NCBI GenBank assembly: GCA_015055785.1
Contig: SVHQ01000132.1
Location: 1-5,209, forward strand
Direction of reading: 5' to 3'
DNA length: 5,209 nucleotides
From: Clostridiales bacterium
Lineage (GTDB): Bacteria > Bacillota_A > Clostridia > Christensenellales > Borkfalkiaceae
Positions within the stretch are counted from its first letter, which is position 1, and every line of letters starts with the position of its first letter. Below the pieces are notes generated by a model. The model made no database searches. It was not told where the DNA came from and was given only the letters and a program-made list of their open reading frames with translations. The position numbers and the translations under genes are program-made. Shown here piece after piece: positions 1-5,123 of the stretch.

Positions 1-409
1 CTTGAATTCGTTTATCCAAAGCACGCGTGATAATGATAATCACGTCAAAATCGTCCTCGTACTTTTCTTCAAAGAGCAACGGCACCTCAGCAAAAATCAA
101 CGCGCTTTCGCAGTTATTCATTTTTGAATACAACCGTTCCATAATCATCGGATGCGCCGTTTCATTGAGTTTTTTTAACGCAGTCTCATCATTAAAAACG
201 ATAGATTTTAATACATTTTTATCCACCTTTCCATTACTGACGCAAGCGGGAAAAAGCGCCTTGATTTTTTCGATATATGCAGAATTTTGCCACAACTCTC
301 TATTGATTTCATCGCAGGAAAAAACGGGATAACCCATGTCCGCAACGTATTTTGCAGCCAAGGATTTACCACTTCCAATTCCACCCGTAATCGCTATTTT
401 CTTTCGCAT
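1..409 (-). CDS. coaE: Dephospho-CoA kinase, N-terminal part (runs off left edge)
   Basis: CoaE catalyses the last step of coenzyme A synthesis in the cytoplasm, ATP-dependent phosphorylation of the ribose 3'-hydroxyl of dephospho-CoA. The visible 136 residues start MRKKIAITGGIGSGKS, a P-loop with G9 and G14-K15-S16. Next come the FSCDEINREL segment (the conserved region after the P-loop that ends in an acidic residue and helix), TAHPMI, and AEVPLLFE, which is the family's VPLLFE signature. The DVIIIITRALDKRIQ stretch matches the strand leading to the Q-x-x-R lid. About 60-70 C-terminal residues are missing beyond the window, given a family length near 200. The ATG at 407-409 is preceded on the minus strand by GGGGTGAG, a good ribosome binding site, and the P-loop sits at the usual distance from it. 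It lies 80 bases downstream of polA on the same strand and probably shares its transcript. Many Bacillota have mutM between these two genes; it is absent here. Identification is confident. Confidence 0.95.
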   Translation of the reverse strand, partial: MRKKIAITGGIGSGKSLAAKYVADMGYPVFSCDEINRELWQNSAYIEKIKALFPACVSNGKVDKNVLKSIVFNDETALKKLNETAHPMIMERLYSKMNNCESALIFAEVPLLFEEKYEDDFDVIIIITRALDKRIQ

Positions 410-431
410 AAACTCACCCCAGTTTGCAATC

Positions 432-488
432 TGTTTCACAAACATTGTTTCACGATAATAATCGGGAAACGCGTAACGTGAAACATGT
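432..488. repeat. Three TGTTTCAC half-sites and alternative hairpins between polA and coaE
   Basis: TGTTTCAC occurs at 432-439 and 446-453, and its reverse complement GTGAAACA at 478-485. The last two extend to a 9-bp perfect inverted repeat (446-454 with 477-485), growing to about 12 bp if one base at 445 is bulged (ACAT/TGT flanks). A competing hairpin pairs 447-456 with 461-470 around the loop AATA, with one A/G mismatch. The two hairpins cannot form together because both use 447-454. The 8-mer is exactly half of the known ParB target parS, TGTTTCACGTGAAACA, but the two halves are 23 bases apart rather than adjacent. No T-run follows, so this is not an ordinary terminator. Function is unknown. 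Confidence 0.55.
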
Positions 489-489
489 A

Positions 490-954
490 TTATTTGGTTT
501 CGTACCAACTTTCCCCAACGCCAATTTCAACCGTCAACGGCACGCGCAACGACACCGCATTTTCCATTTCGGTTTTCAATATATCGGAAACAGCGTCCAC
601 TTCTTCTTTTGGACAATCGATTACAAGCTCGTCGTGCACCTGCAAAACAAGACGCGCCTTATAACCGCCTTCTTTTAGCTTGTTTGCCACGCTAATCATT
701 GCTTTTTTAATAATATCCGCACTCGTGCCCTGCAAAGGCATATTCATTGCGGCACGTTCGCCAAACGAACGAACGTTATAATTGGACGAACGTATTTCAT
801 TTATAACGCGTCTACGCCCGAAAAGGGTTTCAACAAATCCGTCCTCACTCGCCTTTTTGACGTTGCCGTCTATATAAGCTTTCACGTCGGAATAGCTTTC
901 AAAATAGCGCGTGATATATTCCTGCGCTTTTCTAGACGAAATACCAAGATCCGC
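490..954 (-). CDS. polA: DNA polymerase I, C-terminal part after the frameshift
   Basis: This is the continuation of polA in the next frame. Reading from 954 gives ADLGISSRKAQEYITRYF, which follows directly on the GLG of the upstream piece and supplies the missing part of the fingers. It continues through LFGRRRVINEI, NYNVRSFGERAAMNMPLQG and the QVHDELV motif C with catalytic Asp about residue 815 and the preceding His about 814 (numbering of the repaired 861-residue protein). It ends SWYETK, the usual Pol I C-terminus. The piece has 154 codons and no convincing start of its own. A GTG at 883-885 overlaps the stop of the upstream frame (GTGA), but starting there would drop 23 conserved residues of the fingers and it lacks a clear ribosome binding site. 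It is therefore best read as the 3' part of one gene, not a separate gene. Without fusion to the upstream part it could not act as a polymerase. Confidence 0.9.
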   Translation of the reverse strand, partial: ADLGISSRKAQEYITRYFESYSDVKAYIDGNVKKASEDGFVETLFGRRRVINEIRSSNYNVRSFGERAAMNMPLQGTSADIIKKAMISVANKLKEGGYKARLVLQVHDELVIDCPKEEVDAVSDILKTEMENAVSLRVPLTVEIGVGESWYETK

Positions 955-3074
955 CCCAAACCAAACGCACTAATACCGTAAATAATACCAAAATTGACCG
1001 CTTTTGCATTTCGACGCATATCGGGCGTCACTTCGTTAAGGGGCACGTTAAATACCTGCGAGGCGGTAATCGCGTGTATATCTTTTCCCTCACAATACGC
1101 CGAAATCAGCTCTTTACAGCCCGAAAAATGCGCCAAAAGCCGCAATTCAATCTGCGAATAATCGGCATCGATTAAAACGTTGCCATCGCTTGCCGTAAAC
1201 AACTTGCGCAACTCTCGGCCCTCGTCTGTGCGAATCGGGATATTTTGCAAGTTCGGGTTCGCCGAAGACAATCTGCCAGTTTGCGTATTGCTTTGGTTAT
1301 ACGTTGTATGCACCCGCCCATTTTTAATTAGAGGACGGAACCCCTCAACGTACGTCGAATGAAGTTTTTGTATTTTACGATAGCGCAACAACAAGCGCAC
1401 GATTTCGTAATCATCCGCGTATTTTTCCAACTCTTCAGCGGTAGTTTTATAATTTTTACTATCTTTCGTTTTCTTGGTGCCTGCGCCGATACGCAATTTT
1501 TCAAACAGAATTTTGCCGAGCTGTTGCGTAGAGTTTACGTTAAACCTTTCCCCAGCCAACTCATAAATTCTTTCAGTCAAATCGCGAATTTCACTACTGT
1601 ATTTGTCGGCAAAATTGCGTAACGCCACCTCGTCCACGCAAACACCTTGCCTTTCCATATCAAACAAAACGCGAATAAGTGGCAGTTCTATTTCTTGATA
1701 CAAAACCACTTCGGCTGGGCGCAACGCCGACTTATACTGCTCACACAAAACATACAAGCCGTACGCCTTATATTTATCATTTAAACCGTGATATTGCAAA
1801 CAAAAATCTAACCCATCGGAATTACTAAGCCCGTCCGCAATACACTTCAAAACAGAAACGTCGTCAAAGGGCGCAAAATGCGCAATTTGTTGTTCCGCGA
1901 GGCGATGCATGATTTCCTTAACGTTGTAGGAAATAACCCGTTTTTTGCCCTCATAAACGCATTTTAACAAAGGTAATAATTGATAATCGTAAAAACCGAC
2001 GTCTAAAAGCCCGACTTTTATCGGGAAAAAGTATTCGACTGCATCTTCCGTTTTTTCGTTCGGCAAATACAAGCGCAATCCATTGTTTTCCCAACAACAA
2101 GCAAGCATTTCCACCGTAGAATTATTAATGGTTTCAATCACGTCCGCAATGCAATCAGGGCAAACCTCGGAAACAGTCTTTACAGCTTTTTCCTGCGACA
2201 CGTCCTTTGCCACTTCGTCACTTTCCTCAAAAATATTTTTGGACAACAAGCTCTTAAACTCTAATTCGGTAAACTTTGCTTTAAGGGCCGACGAAAAAGG
2301 CGTTTTTAATATGCAATCACCCAAAACAACGTCAATCGGCGTGTCCGTTTTAATCGTCGCCAACCATTTTGAGAAATAGGCAGTCTCCCTATTTTCCGTA
2401 AGCTTACGGTTTAACGCGCCCGAAATTTCGTCCAAATGCGCGTAAATACCGTCCAAATCGCCATATTTTTCCAAAAGCGAATACGCAGATTTTTCACCCA
2501 CGCCCGCAACACCGGGGATATTATCCGATTTATCGCCCATAAGGGCTTTCAAATCGATAATCTGCGAGGGAGTCAACCCAATTTCGTCCTTAAAATTCGC
2601 CAAAGAAAGCTCTAAAAGGTCGCTAACGCCCTTACGCGTAAAACATACGTTGGTCGTATCGTCAACAAGCTGATAAGCGTCGCGGTCCCCCGTATACACA
2701 AAGGTTTGCACGTTAGCGTGTTTGCTGAGCGTACCGATAATATCGTCCGCCTCATACCCCGCCATTTCGCAAATTCGGATATTCATCAGGGACAGAACCT
2801 CTTTCAAAACGGGAAATTGCACGCACAAATCATCGGGCATTGGCTTTCGCCCCGCCTTATAATCGGCATATTCCTTATGACGGAAGGTCGGCGCGTGCAC
2901 GTCGAACGCAACCGCCATATGCGTAGGATTTTTATCAGATATAATTTTGAGCAACAGTTTCACAAACCCAAACACGCCGTTGGTAGGCAATCCGTCTTTT
3001 GTAGAAAATACGGGTGTCGCGTAAAACGCGCGGTTTAATAAGCTGTTGCCATCAATAAGCACGAGTTTTTCCAT
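882..3074 (-). CDS. polA: DNA polymerase I, N-terminal 5'-nuclease and most of the polymerase domain (frameshifted gene)
   Basis: Pol I removes RNA primers and fills gaps in lagging-strand synthesis and excision repair. In this frame residues 1-290 form the 5' nuclease: D8 (LIDGN), D58, the YEADD cluster (E108, D110, D111), GDRD (D130, D132) and GDKSDNIPGVAGVG (D181, D184, helix-hairpin-helix). Residues about 300-460 occupy the 3'-5' exonuclease position, but the DxE of motif I is absent, so proofreading is probably lost, as in Bacillus-type enzymes. The polymerase follows, with TGRLSSANPNLQNIP (599-613), motif A DYSQIELR (D638), and motif B with R687, K691, F695 and Y699. After G707 the frame runs into unrelated codons and stops at 882. 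The repaired protein is 861 residues, normal for Bacillota. The ATG at 3074 is preferred over the in-frame TTG at 3083 because AGGAAAG (3084-3090) sits 9 bases from the ATG but abuts the TTG. Identity is certain; whether the break is real is not. Confidence 0.95.
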   Translation of the reverse strand: MEKLVLIDGNSLLNRAFYATPVFSTKDGLPTNGVFGFVKLLLKIISDKNPTHMAVAFDVHAPTFRHKEYADYKAGRKPMPDDLCVQFPVLKEVLSLMNIRICEMAGYEADDIIGTLSKHANVQTFVYTGDRDAYQLVDDTTNVCFTRKGVSDLLELSLANFKDEIGLTPSQIIDLKALMGDKSDNIPGVAGVGEKSAYSLLEKYGDLDGIYAHLDEISGALNRKLTENRETAYFSKWLATIKTDTPIDVVLGDCILKTPFSSALKAKFTELEFKSLLSKNIFEESDEVAKDVSQEKAVKTVSEVCPDCIADVIETINNSTVEMLACCWENNGLRLYLPNEKTEDAVEYFFPIKVGLLDVGFYDYQLLPLLKCVYEGKKRVISYNVKEIMHRLAEQQIAHFAPFDDVSVLKCIADGLSNSDGLDFCLQYHGLNDKYKAYGLYVLCEQYKSALRPAEVVLYQEIELPLIRVLFDMERQGVCVDEVALRNFADKYSSEIRDLTERIYELAGERFNVNSTQQLGKILFEKLRIGAGTKKTKDSKNYKTTAEELEKYADDYEIVRLLLRYRKIQKLHSTYVEGFRPLIKNGRVHTTYNQSNTQTGRLSSANPNLQNIPIRTDEGRELRKLFTASDGNVLIDADYSQIELRLLAHFSGCKELISAYCEGKDIHAITASQVFNVPLNEVTPDMRRNAKAVNFGIIYGISAFGLGRILVFRLEKRRNISRAILKAIPT
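954..957 (-). other. polA: Frameshift in polA at a G4 run (one base missing)
   Basis: On the minus strand the codons are GGT TTG GGG CGG; conservation requires GGT TTG GGN GCG GAT (G-L-G-A-D). The run therefore holds one base fewer than expected, most simply GGGG for GGGGG. Both sides are intact and conserved, so this is a single recent lesion or a base-calling error in a homopolymer. A Gly tRNA on GGG (956-954) could also re-pair with GGG (957-955) after a -1 slip, which would restore the right frame, but no upstream Shine-Dalgarno-like stimulator or strong downstream stem is evident. Confidence 0.9.
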
Positions 3075-3083
3075 AGAAAACAA

Positions 3084-3090
3084 CTTTCCT
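3084..3090 (-). promoter_or_regulatory. Ribosome binding site that fixes the polA start
   Basis: The minus strand reads AGGAAAG, followed by 9 bases and then the ATG at 3074. The upstream in-frame TTG at 3081-3083 directly touches this site, leaving no spacer, so the ATG is the likely start. Confidence 0.75.
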
Positions 3091-3107
3091 TTTTCTTCTT
3101 TGTTATT

Positions 3108-3136
3108 ATTTTACCACGAAATAAAAAAAATCGCAA
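3108..3136 (-). promoter_or_regulatory. polA promoter (TTGCGA - 17 bp - TAAAAT, extended -10)
   Basis: On the minus strand, TTGCGA (3136-3131) is separated by 17 bases from TAAAAT (3113-3108), which is preceded by TGG, an extended -10 motif. Transcription would start near 3101, giving a leader of about 27 bases before the polA ATG. It is the only well-spaced vegetative-type promoter seen upstream of polA. Confidence 0.65.
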
Positions 3137-3195
3137 GAGAAAAATAAAATGTTTAAAAAAGATTAAAAAAAATTAGAAAAAAGCTTGCAAAACGC

Positions 3196-3224
3196 TTGCT
3201 TTTTTTGTGATTATCTTATATAAT
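3196..3224 (+). promoter_or_regulatory. tRNA-Leu promoter (TTGCTT - 17 bp - TATAAT)
   Basis: A perfect TATAAT lies at 3219-3224, 17 bases after TTGCTT (3196-3201). Start of transcription near 3231 leaves a short 5' leader of about 18 bases before the mature tRNA. A-tracts at 3155-3160, 3165-3172 and 3177-3182 recur about every 11 bases just upstream and may act as an UP element, common for strong tRNA promoters. Confidence 0.8.
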
Positions 3225-3248
3225 GAAAAAGCTTTTGAACGAAACCAC

Positions 3249-3334
3249 GCCGAAGTGGTGGAATGGCAGACGCGACGGACTCAAAATCCGTTGGTAGTGA
3301 TACCGTGTGGGTTCAAGTCCCACCTTCGGCACCA
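3249..3334 (+). tRNA. tRNA-Leu, anticodon CAA
   Basis: This is a class II tRNA of 86 bases including an encoded CCA (3332-3334). The acceptor stem GCCGAAG (3249-3255) pairs with CTTCGGC (3324-3330), with A3331 as discriminator. The anticodon stem ACGGA/TCCGT (3275-3279, 3287-3291) encloses the loop CTCAAAA, giving anticodon CAA at 3282-3284, which reads UUG. The long variable arm pairs GGTA (3293-3296) with TACC (3301-3304). The T-arm GTGGG-TTCAAGT-CCCAC (3307-3323) is perfect. The long variable arm, A discriminator and anticodon all agree with leucine identity. It has its own promoter and terminator. Confidence 0.97.
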
Positions 3335-3338
3335 AAAT

Positions 3339-3375
3339 TCAAGGATACCTCTAAAAGGTATCCTTGATTTTTTTT
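3339..3375 (+). terminator. Intrinsic terminator of tRNA-Leu
   Basis: TCAAGGATACC (3339-3349) and GGTATCCTTGA (3357-3367) form an 11-bp perfect stem with a 7-base loop, followed by eight T's (3368-3375). It begins 4 bases after the CCA end. On the other strand the hairpin is followed only by a short T-run, so it may act weakly on transcription coming from the CDF gene. Confidence 0.92.
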
Positions 3376-3388
3376 GTATATTGAAAGT

Positions 3389-3402
3389 AAGGTGGGACTT
3401 GA
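3389..3402. repeat. 14-base inverted copy of the tRNA-Leu T-arm/acceptor
   Basis: AAGGTGGGACTTGA (3389-3402) is the exact reverse complement of 3313-3326 inside the tRNA, covering the T-loop, the T-stem 3' strand and the first acceptor bases. The match stops cleanly on both sides. Fourteen identical bases within 80 are very unlikely by chance. It may be a remnant of a tRNA-derived sequence or part of a dispersed element; the inverted orientation argues against a simple attachment-site duplication. Confidence 0.7.
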
Positions 3403-3450
3403 GGGCGGAAGCTGTTTTGCGAGAGCAAAATGCTTTCCACACTTCACCTT
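3389..3450 (+). other. Structured intergenic hairpin with a GAGA tetraloop
   Basis: AAGGTG (3389-3394) pairs with CACCTT (3445-3450). Inside it, GGAAGC (3407-3412) pairs with GCTTTCC (3432-3438) with one bulge, and TTTTGC (3415-3420) pairs with GCAAAA (3425-3430) around the loop GAGA. In the plus orientation the loop is a GNRA tetraloop, which suggests the structure matters, if at all, in plus-strand RNA. No T-run follows on either strand, so it is a poor intrinsic terminator, though it lies where the CDF transcript must end. It could be a small non-coding RNA, a dispersed repeat unit or a processing site. Confidence 0.45.
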
Positions 3451-3464
3451 GTTCGTCTTATCTT

Positions 3465-4358
3465 TTAATGATGATGGCAACAATGCCCGCGGCACGTTTT
3501 CGTAACGCGTATATCGCACTCTTTTTCACTGCAAACTTCCTTCGCCATTTCCATTTCGACTGTTGCGTGTAAAATATCGTGGTTTTTTAGTTCAGTTTTT
3601 ACTTGATTTTTTATCCTATCGTCATAATCTTCAACGACAATATGCAACGTTGCATACCCTATCATTCCGTCAAGCGTCCAAACGTGCAAATGATGAACGT
3701 CTAACACCCCATCAATTTTGTTAAGATGTTCTTTTAAGGCAACCATATTTACCGTTTTAGGGATTTTCAATAGAAAAATATCCAATATTTCTTTTAAACT
3801 CTTTAATGCGTTAAATAGGATAAATACCGCCACAAAAACGGATAATATCGGGTCTAAAAACCACCAATTTGTAAAACGCATTACAACCGCGCCAATTAAA
3901 ACGACAAGCCACCCAAGCAGGTCTTCTAACATATGCAAATTGACGGCTTTTTGATTGATTGAACCGCCTCCGTGTGTAAAATATACAGCGAGAGCATTTA
4001 CGATTAAACCAACGCACGCAAAAATAATCATCCCATTATAATCAGGTGTAACTGGACCAACAAAACGGTCCATGGCATTATAAATTACTATACCTGACCC
4101 CATAAACAAAATCAACGTCGTAATTACCCCGCCTAAAACTGAAAACCGCGTATAGCCGTAGGTATAAACGTCATTCGGCTTTTTCTTGCTTTTCTTTTCA
4201 AAAAAATAAGATAAGCCGATACTGGTTGCATCGCCTAAATCGTGGAGCGCATCCGATATAATGGCTATACTTCCAGTAAAAATCCCACCTACGATTTCCA
4301 TAACAGAAAAAGCTAAATTCAAAATAAATGCGATAAAAATATTTTTTTGCGTCTTCAT
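3465..4358 (-). CDS. Cation diffusion facilitator (CDF) family metal exporter, CzcD/ZitB-like
   Basis: This inner-membrane antiporter would export divalent metal, most likely Zn2+, in exchange for protons. The 297 residues contain six predicted membrane segments (about 8-28, 31-52, 72-94, 109-129, 139-160, 164-184). The transport site is visible as H39-x3-D43 in segment 2 (SDALHDLGD) and H142-x3-D146 in segment 5 (HMLEDLLG); this His/Asp pairing is typical of zinc-type CDFs, whereas manganese types use Asp only. YTYGYTRFSVLGG (65-77) is the conserved cytoplasmic loop. From about 200 a cytoplasmic domain follows with VHHLHVWTLDG (221-231). The last 22 residues are rich in metal ligands: C276, C281, C289, H292, C293, C294 and H295-H297. 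The ATG at 4356-4358 follows AGAGGAAATT, a suitable ribosome binding site. It diverges from a TetR-family gene across a shared operator, which suggests induction by its substrate. The exact metal cannot be fixed from sequence. Confidence 0.93.
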   Translation of the reverse strand: MKTQKNIFIAFILNLAFSVMEIVGGIFTGSIAIISDALHDLGDATSIGLSYFFEKKSKKKPNDVYTYGYTRFSVLGGVITTLILFMGSGIVIYNAMDRFVGPVTPDYNGMIIFACVGLIVNALAVYFTHGGGSINQKAVNLHMLEDLLGWLVVLIGAVVMRFTNWWFLDPILSVFVAVFILFNALKSLKEILDIFLLKIPKTVNMVALKEHLNKIDGVLDVHHLHVWTLDGMIGYATLHIVVEDYDDRIKNQVKTELKNHDILHATVEMEMAKEVCSEKECDIRVTKTCRGHCCHHH

Positions 4359-4367
4359 AATTTCCTC

Positions 4368-4396
4368 TTGTTTTTTCTTAGTTTTTATGATATAAT
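4368..4396 (+). promoter_or_regulatory. Probable tetR promoter (TTGTTT - 17 bp - TATAAT)
   Basis: TTGTTT (4368-4373) and a perfect TATAAT (4391-4396) are 17 bases apart. Transcription would start near 4403, inside the left arm of the inverted repeat, and leave a leader of about 115 AT-rich bases before the tetR ATG. No better-spaced promoter was found closer to the gene. Confidence 0.5.
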
Positions 4397-4414
4397 ACGT
4401 ATGTTATTGAACAA
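4387..4414 (-). promoter_or_regulatory. Probable promoter of the CDF exporter
   Basis: On the minus strand TTGTTC (4414-4409) lies 16 bases from TATCAT (4392-4387). TATTAT (4397-4392) is an alternative -10, with TTGAAT (4423-4418) 20 bases upstream, a less usual spacing. In either reading the -35 falls inside the inverted repeat at 4402-4428, so a protein bound there would block this promoter. Confidence 0.45.
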
Positions 4415-4428
4415 TCTATTCAATAACA
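4402..4428. promoter_or_regulatory. Probable TetR operator (10-bp inverted repeat, 7-bp spacer)
   Basis: TGTTATTGAA (4402-4411) and TTCAATAACA (4419-4428) are perfect reverse complements around CAATCTA. The 27-bp size and symmetry suit a TetR-family dimer. It overlaps the candidate -35 of the CDF gene and the predicted start of tetR transcription, so one site could repress both genes. A shorter palindrome, TATACGTATA, at 4465-4474 may be chance in AT-rich DNA. Confidence 0.75.
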
Positions 4429-4517
4429 GTATATCATATATATGCAAAAACGTAGCGATACAATTATACGTATATATACAATACGGAACAAAACAAGAAA
4501 ATTGTACGGGTATTTAG

Positions 4518-5069
4518 ATGGATAGAAGGCAACGAAAAACAAGAGAAGGGATATTTAAGGCGTTTATTTTTCTGTTATCGAAAAAGAATTTCAAAGATAT
4601 AACCGTTGGAGAAATCATCGAAATTGCCGACGTAGGCAGAGCAACTTTTTACGCGCATTTTGAAACGAAGGATTTTTTGTTAAAAGCTCTGTGCGCCGAA
4701 CTTTTTGACCATATTTTTGAGGCTGAACTGAAAAGTGATCAAATGCAAACGCATATTTTTCATTGCGACGACAACGATTCCGTCTTTTTACATTTGTTTA
4801 AGCACATAAAGAAAAACGACAACAATATCGCCAGGCTGTTATCCAGTAAAAACAATGAATTGTTTTTAGAATATTTTAAAAGCGGTGTCAATGCCTTGGT
4901 TATCAAACACAAAGCCGATTTCCAGGACAAAAAACCCGAAATTTTACCCGAAAATTTTTGGTTACACCACATAACCACCACGTTTATCGGAACGTTACGC
5001 TGGTGGATTGCCAATAAAATGCAACAGCCCCCTGAACTTATTACCGAATTTTTTTTGCAATCGGTATAA
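4518..5069 (+). CDS. TetR/AcrR family transcriptional regulator
   Basis: The 183-residue protein has the classic TetR layout. An N-terminal DNA-binding domain (MDRRQRKTREGIFKAFIFLL, then TVGEIIEIADVGRATFYAHF at about 29-48, the helix-turn-helix, and ETKDFLLKAL) is followed by an all-helical ligand and dimerisation domain that includes NNIARLLSSKNNELFLEYF and a C-terminal FIGTLRWWIANKM helix common in this subfamily. The ATG at 4518 is the usual start for the family, with the MDRRxRKTRE opening, but its ribosome binding site is weak (GGG 10-12 bases upstream), consistent with low expression. It is divergent from the CDF exporter across the inverted repeat at 4402-4428 and is probably its repressor and its own. 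H79, H82, C83, D84 and D85 form a small ligand-rich cluster that might sense metal, but this is a guess; the true ligand is not visible. Confidence 0.93.
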   Translation: MDRRQRKTREGIFKAFIFLLSKKNFKDITVGEIIEIADVGRATFYAHFETKDFLLKALCAELFDHIFEAELKSDQMQTHIFHCDDNDSVFLHLFKHIKKNDNNIARLLSSKNNELFLEYFKSGVNALVIKHKADFQDKKPEILPENFWLHHITTTFIGTLRWWIANKMQQPPELITEFFLQSV

Positions 5070-5071
5070 AA

Positions 5072-5103
5072 ATATCCCGTCCCCTACCTTGGGAACGGGA
5101 TAT
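5072..5103. terminator. Shared terminator between convergent genes
   Basis: ATATCCCGT (5072-5080) pairs with ACGGGATAT (5095-5103), and CCC (5081-5083) with GGG (5091-5093) after a one-base bulge. On the minus strand it is followed by TTTTA, a modest U-tract suited to the gene entering from the right. On the plus strand the following bases are AAATTTATT, so termination of tetR would rely on the very stable stem. It starts 3 bases after the tetR stop codon. Confidence 0.8.
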
Positions 5104-5123
5104 AAATTTATTAAAAAAAACTG

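Noticed and set aside
436..486. 16-codon reading frame (MFHVTRFPIIIVKQCL) starting 3 bases after the polA stop
   Set aside because: It has no ribosome binding site of its own and lies entirely on the inverted-repeat structure; nothing supports translation beyond possible reinitiation.
882..885. GTGA overlap between the two polA frames as translational coupling of two separate subunits
   Set aside because: A start at the GTG would omit 23 conserved fingers residues that are intact in the same frame just upstream, and there is no clear ribosome binding site. A simple frameshift explains it better.
3081..3083. TTG as start codon of polA
   Set aside because: The Shine-Dalgarno sequence at 3084-3090 directly abuts it, while the ATG at 3074 has a proper 9-base spacer and gives the family's usual N-terminus.
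3181..3207. Repeated GCTTGC and A/T-rich flanks upstream of the tRNA as a possible terminator or operator
   Set aside because: The two GCTTGC copies are direct, not inverted, and the segment overlaps the -35 region; no stable stem forms.
3313..3519. 68-residue minus-strand open frame across the tRNA 3' end and the hairpin element
   Set aside because: It runs antisense through a tRNA and terminator and overlaps the end of the CDF gene; composition is explained by the structured RNA sequence.
3207..3572. 121-residue plus-strand open frame containing the tRNA
   Set aside because: It reads through a perfect tRNA-Leu and its terminator and into antisense of the CDF gene, so it is not a gene.
4465..4474. 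TATACGTATA palindrome as a second operator
   Set aside because: Short and in very AT-rich DNA, where such palindromes are expected by chance; it shares no sequence with the main inverted repeat.
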